From NCBI GenBank assembly GCA_963932145.1, contig OZ010578.1:24776653-24840652 (forward strand): 64,000 bases of DNA. The letters run 5' to 3'. A program made the translations under genes and the position numbers. Positions 1-10,260 of this stretch are shown in pieces; positions within the stretch are counted from its first letter, which is position 1, and every line of letters begins with the position of its first letter. The DNA is from Acanthosepion lycidas (taxonomy: Eukaryota > Mollusca > Cephalopoda > Sepiida > Sepiidae). The notes under the pieces were generated by a model. It saw nothing but the letters and a program-made list of their open reading frames with translations, did no database searches and had not been told where the DNA came from.

Positions 1-1030
1 TAAATAGGTAGAAGCAGAAACAATTAATTAATTAACTTCTCGAATGTAAAAGATTCTATGACATTCTACATTTTTAATGTCATGATTTGAGCATGGAAGA
101 TTTCTTGGTTCCTACCAACGTCTTCTTTCTCCCACAACGTTTCTCTTATCAGGAGGCCAAGCATGGGAAACGTCGATAGAAAAGAAATTCAGGATTGCAA
201 AGATAACAAAAAGCAAGGGAAATGCATGGACAGATATCAACTGTTACTAAGTGAAACAAACATTTGAAGAAGGCTGAAGAGCTCAGCGGCCAAAATCTTG
301 TAGAGAGAAAGGAAAAGAATATTAGGGAAACAATAGAACGATTTTCCCGAAGAAAATCATTCAAAAAAATAGGATTGAATTTAATTTGTTCACCTTCGCG
401 AATTACGAAACAAGATGCGAACAGGAAAAACGAGAAAAACGGGCCAAGAGAATGTAAAAGGCTACATAAGTAACGGATATGCGAAGCAATGAAGGCATTA
501 GAATATAATCTGTTGAAATATGAAGTATGTCAGCAATAATACTAATTTATTCCATTAAGAGAAGTGAACTGTTGGATAGACAGTACATGCGAACGTGATC
601 TTGAGTTCAATAATTCATTGTGGTTTAGGGAATCGTGTAAAAGCAACATCACAAAGAAATATCAACTAAGAATTAACTAAAGTGAAACATTGCCTCACAT
701 TGGCAGAGTAATGAGAACGTTGCAAGTGAATGGATTAAATAAAGTGGATAGTTCGAATCTAACAGATCATTGCCACATAAGATAGACAATTGGAAAAAAA
801 AGCCAGAGAATACAGCCGCTAGAAAAGTGTGCCTAAAATAATAAAAATGAAGAATAAGTTCGAATAAATCAATGCATGAACATTTTTTCCTTTTAGAAAT
901 TTGAGGATTTATTGCGTTTGTAAAATATAAGAAAATAACAGAGACACCCGGAAGAGGCATAGCACGTGAAACTAGAACAATCTACTCAATAAAGGGCATC
1001 TGTCTATATTTCTGAGATGAGGTATTATGT
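1..1030. other. No recognised gene
   Basis: This stretch is AT-rich. The short open frames on both strands show no family motif, no splice-bordered exon and no repeat that I recognise. I see nothing supportable here. Confidence 0.5.
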
Positions 1031-1039
1031 ACACTATTT

Positions 1040-1140
1040 ACATTATTCGGACTATTGTCCTCGTCATTGTCGCCATATTTATAACAACGTTTCGGCCGTT
1101 GTACGCTCCGACCTTCTTCAGGTGGTTGGAATGTCGAACT
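1040..1140 (-). repeat. Hairpin/GAAACG dispersed repeat, copy 1
   Basis: On the minus strand this reads CCTGAAGAA, then a stem GGTCG...CGGCC, then GAAACGTTGTT and an AT-rich tail containing ATAATGTAAATA. The same block recurs at 1340-1550 (+) and 11400-11515 (-), and weakly at 47.7-48.1 kb. Such hairpin + GAAA blocks are typical of Penelope-like element terminal repeats and resemble a hammerhead core (inference). Confidence 0.5.
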
Positions 1141-1263
1141 GAACCCATTATTTCACTCACTGGGGAAGACTGTTCTAGTTCGACGTGCCATGTTTAATCC
1201 ATGTCAGTTAGCAGTTATCTCCTGTTAATTTTCCTCTGAAAGTTATCCACTGCCTTAACCGGG

Positions 1264-1552
1264 TATTGAAATCACACTCTTTGAGTCCTGTCACTGGAGC
1301 TAGCCAACGCCTTTATCCATTGTGCCATGTGTCTTTGAGGACGCAACGGCCGAAACGTTTTAATAAATATGGCGAGAAAGATGAGGACAATAGTCCGAAT
1401 AATGTAAATAATGTCAATAAAGGGTTCCGTTCAAAATTCCAAGGCCGGATCGTACAACGGCCAAAACGATGTGAATATGACAATAAAGATGAGGATAACA
1501 GTCCCAATAATGCAAATATTGTAAGTAATCATAATACCTCATCCCAGACATA
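1264..1552 (+). repeat. Composite repeat with two partial tandem units of the GAAACG family
   Basis: Two units start near 1340 (GCAACGGCCGAAACG) and 1442 (GGCCGGATCGTACAACGG). Each continues into matching text (AATATG..AAAGATGAGGA..AGTCC..AATAATG). The left part, CCAACGCCTTTATCCA near 1300, recurs at 14495-14519. The whole reads as a dispersed non-coding repeat, and the open frame across it has no protein family features. Confidence 0.5.
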
Positions 1553-1601
1553 TAGATAGATATTGTATTTTCTCAGTTTTATACTAATCAATTCATTTCA
1601 G

Positions 1602-1696
1602 AAATCAAATTGAAGTTTAAGAATGAGTTTCTGCTAAAACCGGAATCAGGATTCGATCCAGACGAAAAGACGATTGAATATAAAGAAGAGACAAAC
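1602..1696 (+). pseudogene. SLC16-like exon 4 relic
   Basis: A 95-base segment bordered by TTTCAG and GTAAAT encodes IKLKFKNEFLLKP..GFDPDEKTIEYKEETN. It aligns with exon 4 of the intact transporter at 31908-32002 ([29 protein letters not shown]). The two are identical in length and phase, and the intron start GTAAATATCAATGT is also shared. This exon encodes the cytosolic loop in the middle of the protein. No exon 3 or 5 partner was found nearby on this strand, so I treat it as an orphan piece of a duplicated gene. It has no stop of its own and could still be spliced into something, but that is unproven. Confidence 0.75.
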
Positions 1697-1708
1697 GTAA
1701 ATATCAAT

Positions 1709-1759
1709 GTTTGTTTGTTTGTTTGTTTGTTTGTTCTTTCTTTCTTTCTTTCTTTCTTT
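1709..1759. repeat. (GTTT)n(CTTT)n microsatellite
   Basis: Simple tetranucleotide tract starting 12 bases after the exon-4 relic's donor site. Confidence 0.9.
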
Positions 1760-2296
1760 ACTTCTAACCGAGTCCTTTTATAGAAACATTTACTGAAAAA
1801 TTGACAAACGTAAATATATTATTTATATAAATATAATTTTTTTTTTTTCATTTTCTACCTTCGCTTCTTTCTGAGATATTATATGGAAATATTTAATAAA
1901 AAACTAGACTCATCGCTATTGTAATTAGAAATATGGCCGCCTTGCTTAAGAGCAATATCTGGCATTATCACTTTTCAGATCATTACGTTTTCTTTCACCA
2001 CTTTCACTTGTCTAACTGAATCGAGCATTTTTAACTTAAATGAGAATCATTTAAATACAAATACAGAAAAATTACAAGTGTTCAGAGAAAAAAGTTAAAT
2101 CACCAACCATATAATGATTGCATGTATAAACTAAGGTCAAATGACATAATAAGTGCATTTGACTGAAAAGGAACTGTTCTTTACTGGGAACGGTGCAAGG
2201 AATTTGGATTGCTCTTTTAGAAAAATTTTGACTGCACAAACGAAAAAAATACCAAAATAAAATAAAAATTATTTCGTATTAATAAGAAATATATCA

Positions 2297-2397
2297 TTCT
2301 TCTTCTTCTTCTTCTTCTTCTTCTTCTTCTTCTTCTTCTTCTTCTTCTTCTTCTTGTGTCGTTCTGTAGCAAACGCAAGAAATGTAATCATCCAATC

Positions 2398-2434
<37 letters not shown>
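2297..2434. repeat. (TTC)n and (AAT)n microsatellites
   Basis: A TTC tract (2297-2355) and an AAT tract (2398-2434) are separated by about 40 bases. The open frame coding an asparagine run here is simply the AAT repeat. Confidence 0.9.
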
Positions 2435-2435
<1 letters not shown>

Positions 2436-2577
2436 CATTATTAAAATCCTCAAGAATACTGAGGAAAGTGCTGGTGTATTGAGAAGAGTTACCTTCATTC
2501 TGTCATTGGTTCGGCATAATAATGAGAGCAGAATAAGAAGAATTTACATTTACATTATAAACAGAATCCATTCTTAC

Positions 2578-2724
2578 TCGAGATAATTCCATACGTCACA
2601 TAAAGAACTTTAACTTTCTCAACAAAAAAGCTTGTAAAGGTTGCCAGAGAAGAAAAGAATCCTCCGCAAATGATGACTTGACGATGGCTTGCATTAAACA
2701 TCATTAGAAGCAACACAAACGGAC
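2578..2724 (-). pseudogene. SLC16-like exon 2 relic
   Basis: On the minus strand an acceptor TTAACCAG is followed by 147 open bases and a donor GTAAGA. The product [30 protein letters not shown] is nearly the same as exon 2 of the intact gene (22959-23105, also 147 bases). It has no stop or frameshift. It lies 88 bases downstream of the exon-1 relic on the same strand (intron 1 of the intact gene is 109 bases). It covers membrane segments 2-3. Confidence 0.85.
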
Positions 2725-2812
2725 CTGGTTAATGAAAAAATATTTAAGTCAAGAACAAATGTGTCACAAAATGATACAAGTCTTTTATACTTGCATGAAT
2801 TAGAAAACTCAC

Positions 2813-3080
2813 CAACACATAACTGAATTCCACCAAAAATAGAACCGACCATGGCTGTTTTCGAAATGCTTTCTCCCTAAATGGCAGTCAGTCCAAGGAC
2901 GAGAATACCATTTGAGGAATTCAATCCGAAAATTGTAATATTCGCCATGAATCCAGCAAAGCAAACGACCCAACCCCAACCACCATCTGGAATGTGGAGG
3001 GAGTCTCCAACATCAGGATCTGGTTCTGGTTCCAATTCGATTGTTTGTCTTTCAATGTTACTTGGATCTGTCTATTCCAT
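2813..3080 (-). pseudogene. SLC16-like exon 1 relic with two stop codons
   Basis: The minus-strand segment is 268 bases from ATG to the donor GTGAGT, exactly the length of exon 1 of the intact transporter. It keeps [16 protein letters not shown], the MCT signature, and [12 protein letters not shown]. Codon 3 is TAG, and the tyrosine codon before the conserved SISKTAM block is also TAG, so it cannot make the full protein. The acceptor-like CAG immediately before AATGG is kept, as in the intact gene. Together with the exon-2 relic it is inverted relative to the exon-4 relic 0.9 kb away, which implies a local inversion or two converging copies. Confidence 0.88.
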
Positions 3081-3240
3081 TCTGAAAAAAAAGAATTGTT
3101 GAAATTTAAAGTTTTATCGGTTTAAATTTACTAATCATTTACAGTTAATGAAAGGATCAAATGCTTCACAAGTGATTCTAATGGCGGTTAAGATACACAA
3201 ATTTGTCAAATAATGTTTTTCTGTGTCACGCATGCACACA

Positions 3241-3243
<3 letters not shown>

Positions 3244-3299
<56 letters not shown>
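3244..3299. repeat. (TA)n microsatellite with GT/AC flank
   Basis: Pure TA tract. Open frames of alternating Tyr-Ile across it are artefacts. Confidence 0.95.
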
Positions 3300-3301
<2 letters not shown>

Positions 3302-3959
3302 GTGTTGTGTGTGTATGCATACACACATGCAAGTGCGCACACATGCGCGCACATACACACCTACAAGTATATTAATATGCAGAATTTGTCAAAATTATGT
3401 GAACAGAATTTTTCCTTCAACCGCTTAATTTGGAAAAAATAAGAACAGGAACATTGCATAAAAAGTTGCAAATTGTATTTTGAATTTTGTGATGCTTTGT
3501 AATTCTGAATACGAAATCTAGGGAAAGTTTGTTTTTTTTTCTTTTAAAAATTCAATTCTTAATTTTTTTTTAAATGCGTTCTTTTAAAGTTTGCTTGAGA
3601 ATCTATCCAAACCTGATAGTTAAGTTGGATTTGTATTGGTTAAAATTACCTGTCACTCTTAGCCATTAGAAAACATCTTTATGAGTCGGCAGAAACTTGA
3701 GACTTCAAAAGCATCTAAAATCTTCTAATTCGGACTTGAAAGGATTCATCCGACAACATCCGTAAAGGTTGCTATAGTTTTAAAAGAAGCGCCTTTTTTT
3801 TTAGGTTTCTTAACCAACAGAACGCTTCATTTCATCTTTTAAAAACAGCTATCTGATCCTACTAACGCTTATATAAGGAATGATGGCCATTAACTTTATT
3901 AGAGTCGAGTTTGTTGTTCGTCTTTCACCGAAAGTTGTTAATTCCAAAAACATCAACCT

Positions 3960-4695
3960 ATCCGGTAGACGGACAGCTGCGTACTGGACGTTTGTGTCCT
4001 GCACAATTGCGTACCAAACAATTGCGTCCGTGGATGTTTTCGTCCCTAGATCAATGCGTCCCTGGATAATTGTGTACCTCTGATAATTTTTTGAAGTTAA
4101 CATTTTTAAAGGGCTGTTTAATATAGAAATTTGCACACCAATACATTTAATTACTCTAAACAAGCACAAAGGTATTAGGTTGGTGCAAGAATAATGACGT
4201 AATAATGTCGTTTTTTGACGTTAAAAAATACGTCAAAAAACGACATTATTATGTCATTATTTTTGCACCAACCTAATAGTTACCAAACATAAAAAATAGA
4301 TTCTGGATTTTATATATTATATTTTTATTTGGAACCCATGGCTAAGTTCCGAAAATCAAACACTGGTAGAAAAATATTTGTGAACGAGGAAAATTGCAGC
4401 TATCACCATTATAAGAAAAACGCCCATGAAACAAAAACATTCTGGCGATGTGTAGAGCGATCTTGCAACACTGTCAATCTGTCTTTGCATTATAAAAGAA
4501 AATAAACTTTTATTTTTTATTCCATTCCTTTTATACTTTTTCTTTTTTTTAATATGATTAATACCTATGCTTTTTTCAAAATTTATGTTAATTGCCTTTA
4601 AAAGCTTCAAAAAATTATCAGAGGTACGCAAATGTCCAGTGACACAATTGTCTGGTACGCAGTTGTCCTGTACACAAATGTCCAGTACACGTTTT
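3960..4695. mobile_element. Foldback (inverted-repeat) element with internally repeated ends
   Basis: The left arm (about 3965-4104) and right arm (about 4604-4690) are inverted copies (TGATAATTTTTTGAAG / CTTCAAAAAATTATCA). Each arm is built of short iterations of GTACGCAATTGTCC-like text. No transposase is visible between them, so it is non-autonomous. A mariner MITE sits inside at 4175-4276. A related fragment with AATTGTCCAA iterations lies at 40918-40965. Confidence 0.6.
4175..4276. mobile_element. Mariner-type MITE (102 bp)
   Basis: Terminal inverted repeats TTAGGTTGGTGCA / TGCACCAACCTAA are flanked by TA on both sides, the mariner target duplication. The interior is nearly palindromic with no coding capacity. 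The TIR closely matches the cecropia/Hsmar1 mariner end known from MADE1. Relatives lie at 18568-18667 and 25801-25880. Confidence 0.9.
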
Positions 4696-4699
4696 ATCA

Positions 4700-6600
4700 T
4701 TTGTTCTTGGTGATCGGAAGTTTTTTACGCATTTCACCACTGTGAATCATTTCTCACATAAGCATGATAGAATAATTGTTGATTAGAAAACAGCGTCTAG
4801 AATTGGTTCATCATCACATCTACGTATTATGATATTTGGAAAGTGATTACGTATTTTATGTGTACAAATTATGAATAATAGCAGAACAATGGTTGAATTG
4901 TAGGAAACTGCATTGTGAATTAGTTCATCATATATAGAATTTTCAGAAAATAATTAGGTATTTCTTCGTGCCACTAAAAGAGGGTAGACTAACTTTTGAA
5001 TGGAAGGAAGCTGTGTCTAAAATAAGTTTATCATCTCTTACATTAGTGTGTTCGGGAAATAATAGACTTATTTAGGATTCATAAACAGTAATGCGAAGCC
5101 CCGCGTGTTTTGACAAAGCAGCAGAAATTATGATAGAAGAAGAAAATGTGTAAATGAAAGTGAACTCAACCCTGAATGAGAAGAGACATGAGTTGAAAAC
5201 AATGGAAGATGAACCTTGATATTAATAAACATAATCACAGAAATCTCTACTTTATATCTGCATGAAATTATATTTTCTTTATAGTTGATTTCTATGATTA
5301 TAATCATCCATTCAAAAATCTGAATTTTAGGTCCTTTGCTTTAATAACATTACTTACAAATACACTTGTTAGAAAATGTTAGTAATTTATTAATAAAATT
5401 TTAATTTATTATATATAACTTTCTTATTATCTGATAATGTTGTGTATAGACAAAACAAAATTCAAAATTCTTTTAATATACTGTGGGTCTTTGAATTGTA
5501 GTGAGAGTTTCCATTTAAATCAGTTTTAATTTAATAACAATATCATTTGCACGCTACAAATTAATATAAAATTTTAAATGTTTAAAAATATTCTAATTAC
5601 AATCTTTAATGAAATTTATAATTCATATAAAAATTCATTATTCATCGAAAAATATCTTCTTAAGACTATAGTGTCTATAATATATTTTATTCATAAAACA
5701 ATTAAAAGATTTTCTAATCAAAATGTGTCTTACCTTTGTTGTTTATTTTTATTTTGAAATTCAGTGCAGATCTTCTACAACTGGGGTTCCTGTTTTTATT
5801 AAAAATTTTTGATGATTTAAATTCTCCAATGACTTGTTATTATAATAAATGTAAATGATAATTAAGATAAAATGTAAAGATAAAAAAAATGAAATTCTAG
5901 AAATTTTATTTTATTATTTTTAAATTTAAATTTATTAAACATTAAACGCGCTGGAGTTGCAGATGTAAACAAAATATTTTCTAGGAAAGAAAAGTTTGCA
6001 AAATACGTTAATTTCTTTCTGAATAAATCCTGAAGGTTTCTTTAAAATCCAACAATTATCTGATTTTATAAGTATTTCAAAATCAATGTGAAAAAAAAAA
6101 CCGTTTAATTTTACCGTAAAAAATTAGGGTTCCACGTTGACGTTACAAGAACAACCGAGATTTTAACAAAAATTTCCGAGGTTCTAAAAAGGATTTTAAA
6201 AAATGGCATCAAAAAATGCTTTGATTTTTCTTCTTAACAAAGATTTTGACGATAAAATGTTGTTTTTATTATGTTTGGAACATTTTTTCATGATGCATTC
6301 TCCTTTTCTAACGAATTTTTGGAGATATCTCGTCTAGGAGAGAAGAATGCAAACGAAAAGAAATAATGCATTTTATAAAATTATTGAATACATAAAGCAG
6401 AGAATTCGATTTATTTTTCGGAGAATAACTGGAAAATTTTGAAGGTGTTTTCGATGTATTTCCCTTATTCTAAGGACTCTTAAATAAAAGCCTATGATTT
6501 CTTCAGATTTTACTTTATTGTTGTTGTAGGAATAAATACGTAATATTTCTTTATTATTTGTTGGTTTTAAAAAGAACTTTAGTTGCATATACTTATATGT
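4700..6600. other. Very AT-rich stretch without recognised feature
   Basis: About 1.9 kb of low-complexity AT-rich sequence with stops in every frame. I see no exon, repeat family or RNA gene. Confidence 0.5.
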
Positions 6601-7020
6601 ACGTATAAACACGATGACGAGAAACGATAAAGTGTACTTTGCTTCGTATTGGGAAATCAAATGCATGTACTATCCAATATCTGAAATGTTTTCTGCACAA
6701 CGCCAAACGAAAAGCCTCCAAAATCCAGAGGAAAAAATACAAACATCCACAAATAATAATTCCAACAACCATAATAAAGTTAGATACATAATCCTACCTA
6801 CCAATTCCATAATACTCAGCATCCAAAACGGTCCAACCTTGACACAAAATTCATGAATACCACTTCTAAAGGAATAAGAGATACAGCATTAACCAAGAGA
6901 GTAACAATACCAGAATTGTCGCAGTGATACGCAAAATAGACTGCACAAAATGCCCATTGATTTACCTCTGTGAAATATCGAGAAACCACAACCAAAAACG
7001 TTTATATGAACATCACAGAG
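6600..7020 (-). other. Possible decayed transporter exon(s), unassigned
   Basis: The minus strand reads hydrophobic text such as WAFCAVYFAYHCDNSGIV and, in a second frame, NFIMVVGIIICGCLYFFLW, broken by several stops. Two membrane-like stretches next to a known transporter cluster suggest a relic of a solute-carrier exon, but no family motif is present. It abuts the (TA)n tract at 7024 and the Penelope-like element. Confidence 0.25.
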
Positions 7021-7021
7021 A

Positions 7022-7023
<2 letters not shown>

Positions 7024-7093
<70 letters not shown>
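7024..7093. repeat. (TA)n microsatellite
   Basis: About 70 bases of TA at the left boundary of the Penelope-like insertion. Confidence 0.95.
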
Positions 7094-7096
<3 letters not shown>

Positions 7097-7097
7097 T

Positions 7098-7366
7098 ACA
7101 CGTTTCATTAAATAATATAGACAAGGGCTGTCTATTTATTTTATGTAAATTCTTTTCATAACGCCTGATAAGTTTAATAACATTATCATTGAACGAAGAA
7201 AGAAATTCGCAATATTGATCCATATTTTTTAATCCAATCTAAGCTTTCGGCTTACATAACCCATTATCAAAGATGTCAATTACAGTACAACATATTAAGC
7301 AATATACGGACAAGACAGTGATAATAGTCTGTGATTGTTTACATAGATGATTTCTTAGCAACGATA
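7098..7366 (-). mobile_element. Penelope-like element: inverted terminal repeat and ORF start
   Basis: The minus strand carries the end of the terminal repeat (GTAAGCCGAAAGCTTAGATTG) followed by an ORF start at 7223, MDQYCEFLSSFNDNVIKLIR. It is an inverted copy of 8185-8450 at high identity. The ORF runs about 40 residues and then enters the (TA)n tract, so only the 5' tip of this copy is present. The inverted arm next to a + strand 3' end matches the partial inverted/tandem arrangements known for Penelope-like elements. Confidence 0.7.
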
Positions 7367-7419
7367 AACAAAACAGATTTTTTACAGTTAACTAAAGAAT
7401 ACAAAACAGGCACTTATTA

Positions 7420-8037
7420 ATAATAGCTTTCCAAACTATATAGTTGATGGACAAATAAGATGCGTTCTTAGAAATCTCAATACTAAGCAAGTAGTACATA
7501 ATACTGCTTCTACTGATCTCAAACATATTAATCTCCTATATCGTAATCAAATGCATACTAATTATAAACAAGATGAAAATATACTAAAAAATTTAGTAAA
7601 TACTAATATATCAACAACAGATCCTAGCAAAATAATTAAATTAATCATATACTACACTAAATCTAGTATATCCAACTTAATTCTTCGCAATGATTCTTCT
7701 CCCTCGGTTAGCGATTTGCAAAAAAACAACATAGTTTATAAATTCAGGTGCCCTTTGGGAGATTGTATCTCCAACGAATTAAATAATATTTATGTTGGTC
7801 ATACCACAAACTCGCTTTCACAACGCTTGGCACTACATCTGAATGAAAACTTTAAAACAACATGCCTGCCCGCACACACAATTCCGTAAAATACTTGTCG
7901 AAAACACAATTATACTTTGACATGAAAACAATAGACAAAAACTAAAAATCCTTGAAGCATTATACATCAAACAGTTGAAACCCAACCTAAACAAAATCAA
8001 CTATGGAATCTCTACAAATATCCTTAAATGTCTATAA
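7420..8037 (+). mobile_element. Penelope-like element: 3' end with GIY-YIG endonuclease domain
   Basis: The frame YIVDGQIRCVLRNLNTKQVV leads into IVYKFRCPLGDC and NNIYVGHTTNSLSQRLALHL, the characteristic GIY-YIG-type endonuclease at the C terminus of Penelope-like reverse transcriptases. The frame stops at 7887-7889. The remaining C-terminal text (LKILEALYIKQLKPNLNKIN) continues in another frame to a stop at 8035-8037, so there is at least one frameshift. The reverse transcriptase domain is missing. This is a 5'-truncated, inactive copy. Confidence 0.8.
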
Positions 8038-8323
8038 TTGGTAACAGAAGCCATTGGTTTCTACCAACGGCAGCTCATACTTCATATTTCATACTTCATA
8101 CTTCATATTTCTCCAATTCATTCTCCCGTGGTCATGTGTGACGTCATGTGATGCGGTGCGATTCTCGCTTCTAGCGTCATGTGTTTATCGTTGCTAAGAA
8201 ATCATCTATGTAAACAATCACAGACTATCATCACTGTCTTGTCCGTATATTGCTTAATATGTTGTAATTGACATCTTTGATAATGGCTTATGTAAGCCGA
8301 AAGCTTAGATTGTATTAAAAAAT
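8038..8323 (+). repeat. Penelope-like terminal repeat (pLTR)
   Basis: This segment links the 3' end of one Penelope-like copy to the ORF start of the next. Near its end GGCTTATGTAAGCC forms a perfect stem-loop followed at once by GAAAGCTTAG. The preceding TTTGATAAT resembles a worn CTGANGA box, so the block looks like a degenerate hammerhead ribozyme core, a feature reported for Penelope-like elements. The inverted counterpart is at 7224-7366. Confidence 0.6.
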
Positions 8324-8478
8324 ATGGATCAATATTGCGAATTTCTTTCTTCGTTCAATGATAATGTTATTAAACTTATCAGGCGTTATGAAAAGAATTT
8401 ACATAAAATAAATAGACAACACTTGTCTATATTATTTAATGAAACGTGTATGAATGAAAAGATGCTGCCTAAATTGAC

Positions 8479-8482
<4 letters not shown>
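8324..8482 (+). mobile_element. Penelope-like element: second ORF start, cut off by (TA)n
   Basis: This reads MDQYCEFLSSFNDNVIKLIR and then KNLHKINRQHLSILFNETCM, almost identical to the minus-strand copy at 7223. It follows the terminal repeat directly, as in head-to-tail Penelope-like copies, but ends after about 50 residues in (TA)n. Confidence 0.7.

Positions 8483-8557
<75 letters not shown>
8482..8557. repeat. (TA)n followed by (GATA)n microsatellite
   Basis: A TA tract changes to eight GATA units. Confidence 0.95.
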
Positions 8558-8559
8558 GT

Positions 8560-9780
8560 ATCAAGGGAAAGAAAAAGAGAGTGTACATTGTGATAGGTTA
8601 ATCATTACAGTTTGCACCAAGCTTGAAAAATTAAAATAAATCAATAATATATGCAATAATGTCCTTCGCGTATTTTAGTAAGTAAGTTGCGTTACTGGTC
8701 CATCGTGAATAAATGAATATAAATTTTCGTCTCACTCATGACTTAGTTTCATTAAAGCAGAATTATGCAATTTCTGTAAGTATTACTTTAGAGTACAGAT
8801 ACAATTATGTATACAATTATAAATTATTGCTTTGGATTACAACATCGTGTTGTCTAGGATGATACGTAAGGTATTCTTCACTTAATATCTACGCATAATT
8901 TGTACACATGAAGTCGTTTAATTGACGATTACAGTCTACAGTTTGACGACTCCCAATCGATCAATTAAGTTTACAATCATTGTAGACTTATTTATCAACA
9001 GTAGTATCAAAATAGGATTTCATATTTTTTCAGTTAAGATGTTGAATAAAAACAGGAAAGTAAGAATGAAAACAACAAACTGGAGTAAACATTAAATTAC
9101 AACAACGAAATAAATATGGGAAAATTAATATTAAAATGAAGTCATTTCACTTACAAGGCAGGTGAACGTGTGTAAAACTCCCAATGAAAATGTTGTCATT
9201 TTGGGGTTCTAAGTTGACAGGTAAATTATTTAAATCGAAAACGAATGTTACTCCATGGAAATAATATGCGTTTTGCAGTCGTAAAAAAAAAATGCCGGTG
9301 TTGTCTTTTTTTGAAGCGGTTATGTAAATAAACATAAGCACACTCACTCGACATGTACAGAAACCTGCTTTTAGAAAAGAGCAAGTGAAGTGGTAACAAT
9401 ATCACTGAATTACGGTTCAGCAAATATTTATGTCGACATTAAGAAGCAAAAAAAGTTTTCATATTCTGTTTTCTGTTGATGACTTCCTATCTAAATTCAT
9501 TCAATAGATGTCATACACACTTAGGCGATCATATCTCTTTTGGATTCACGATTAACTTGACAAAGGAATTCCCGCAGGAGGCTACTTTTTCATTCTGATT
9601 ACCAACTAAGGCTATAGAACCAAGTCTCTTCTGCTATTTAACTTATAGCTGGGAGGAGAAGGGATGGATTAATACCATACTCAAGGCTATTTGATTCTAA
9701 ATGAATATAACGAAGTCGACTAGTACTCGAAGTCGGCTCTCCGATTTCTCATTAAAAGTCATTGCCCATTAATACTATTC
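8560..9780. other. No recognised gene
   Basis: AT-rich sequence without convincing coding or repeat structure. The part from about 9500 is less AT-rich and, read on the minus strand, follows the 5S-like sequence, so it could be the body of a 5S-headed SINE (inference). Confidence 0.4.
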
Positions 9781-9897
9781 AAGCTTACAGCACCTGGTTG
9801 TCTCAAGAGGTCACCAATCTAGGTACTGACCAGCATCAATGTTGCTGCAGTTCAGTGACCTGACTAGAACTGGTGTTTCAACGTGATATGGCCGTAA
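9781..9897 (-). pseudogene. 5S rRNA-like sequence (pseudogene or 5S-derived SINE head)
   Basis: The minus strand begins TACGGCCATATCACGTTGAA and ends GGTGCTGTAAGCTT. It keeps the order of a full animal 5S rRNA over about 117 bases: ACGGCCAT, the internal GGTCAGTACCTAGATTGGTGAC, and the 3' GGTGCTGTA. The internal control region departs clearly from functional 5S (for example, the usual GACCGCCTGGGAATACC reads GACCTCTTGAGACAACC), and no T-run terminator follows. I therefore read it as a 5S pseudogene or the head of a 5S-derived SINE, not a working gene. Confidence 0.8.
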
Positions 9898-10260
9898 TCA
9901 TATCTAAAATAAAAACGGAATTTTAATTCAGGGGAAAATTAAAAACGGAATTTTAGTCGAAAAGAGATCTTTCTCTAAAATTATTTTACTATACTTTCTA
10001 AAATTGTTAATTCATTTATTGTAATGATAGTTTCTATATAAAATTTCCTTTATGCTTAACAATCGAGACAGAGTGTTTGTAGTTATAAACAGTAGGAATA
10101 TAGAAATCAACACTGCATCGAGACTGCCTGTCTCAAGTCATAAATTTGTTTAAATATCAAGTATATACCTTTGTTAACGTTTTACTTATTTACTATTTTC
10201 TGCATTTCGTACCATTTTCCTGGTTTCCAGCACATATTTAAATAAAAAATTGTCCAATGT

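Noticed and set aside
2881-3102. 73-codon + strand frame
   Set aside because: It is antisense to the SLC16 exon-1 relic and mirrors its conserved text.
3203-3442. Tyr-Ile-rich short frames, also at 6.9, 19.8, 20.0, 22.0, 31.3, 40.8 and 53.97 kb
   Set aside because: These are translations of (TA)n tracts.
7340-7400. YIDDFLAT frame resembling a reverse-transcriptase catalytic box
   Set aside because: The same bases occur in the inverted terminal-repeat arm at 8180-8215, so the match to YxDD is most likely accidental. The downstream frame stops at once.
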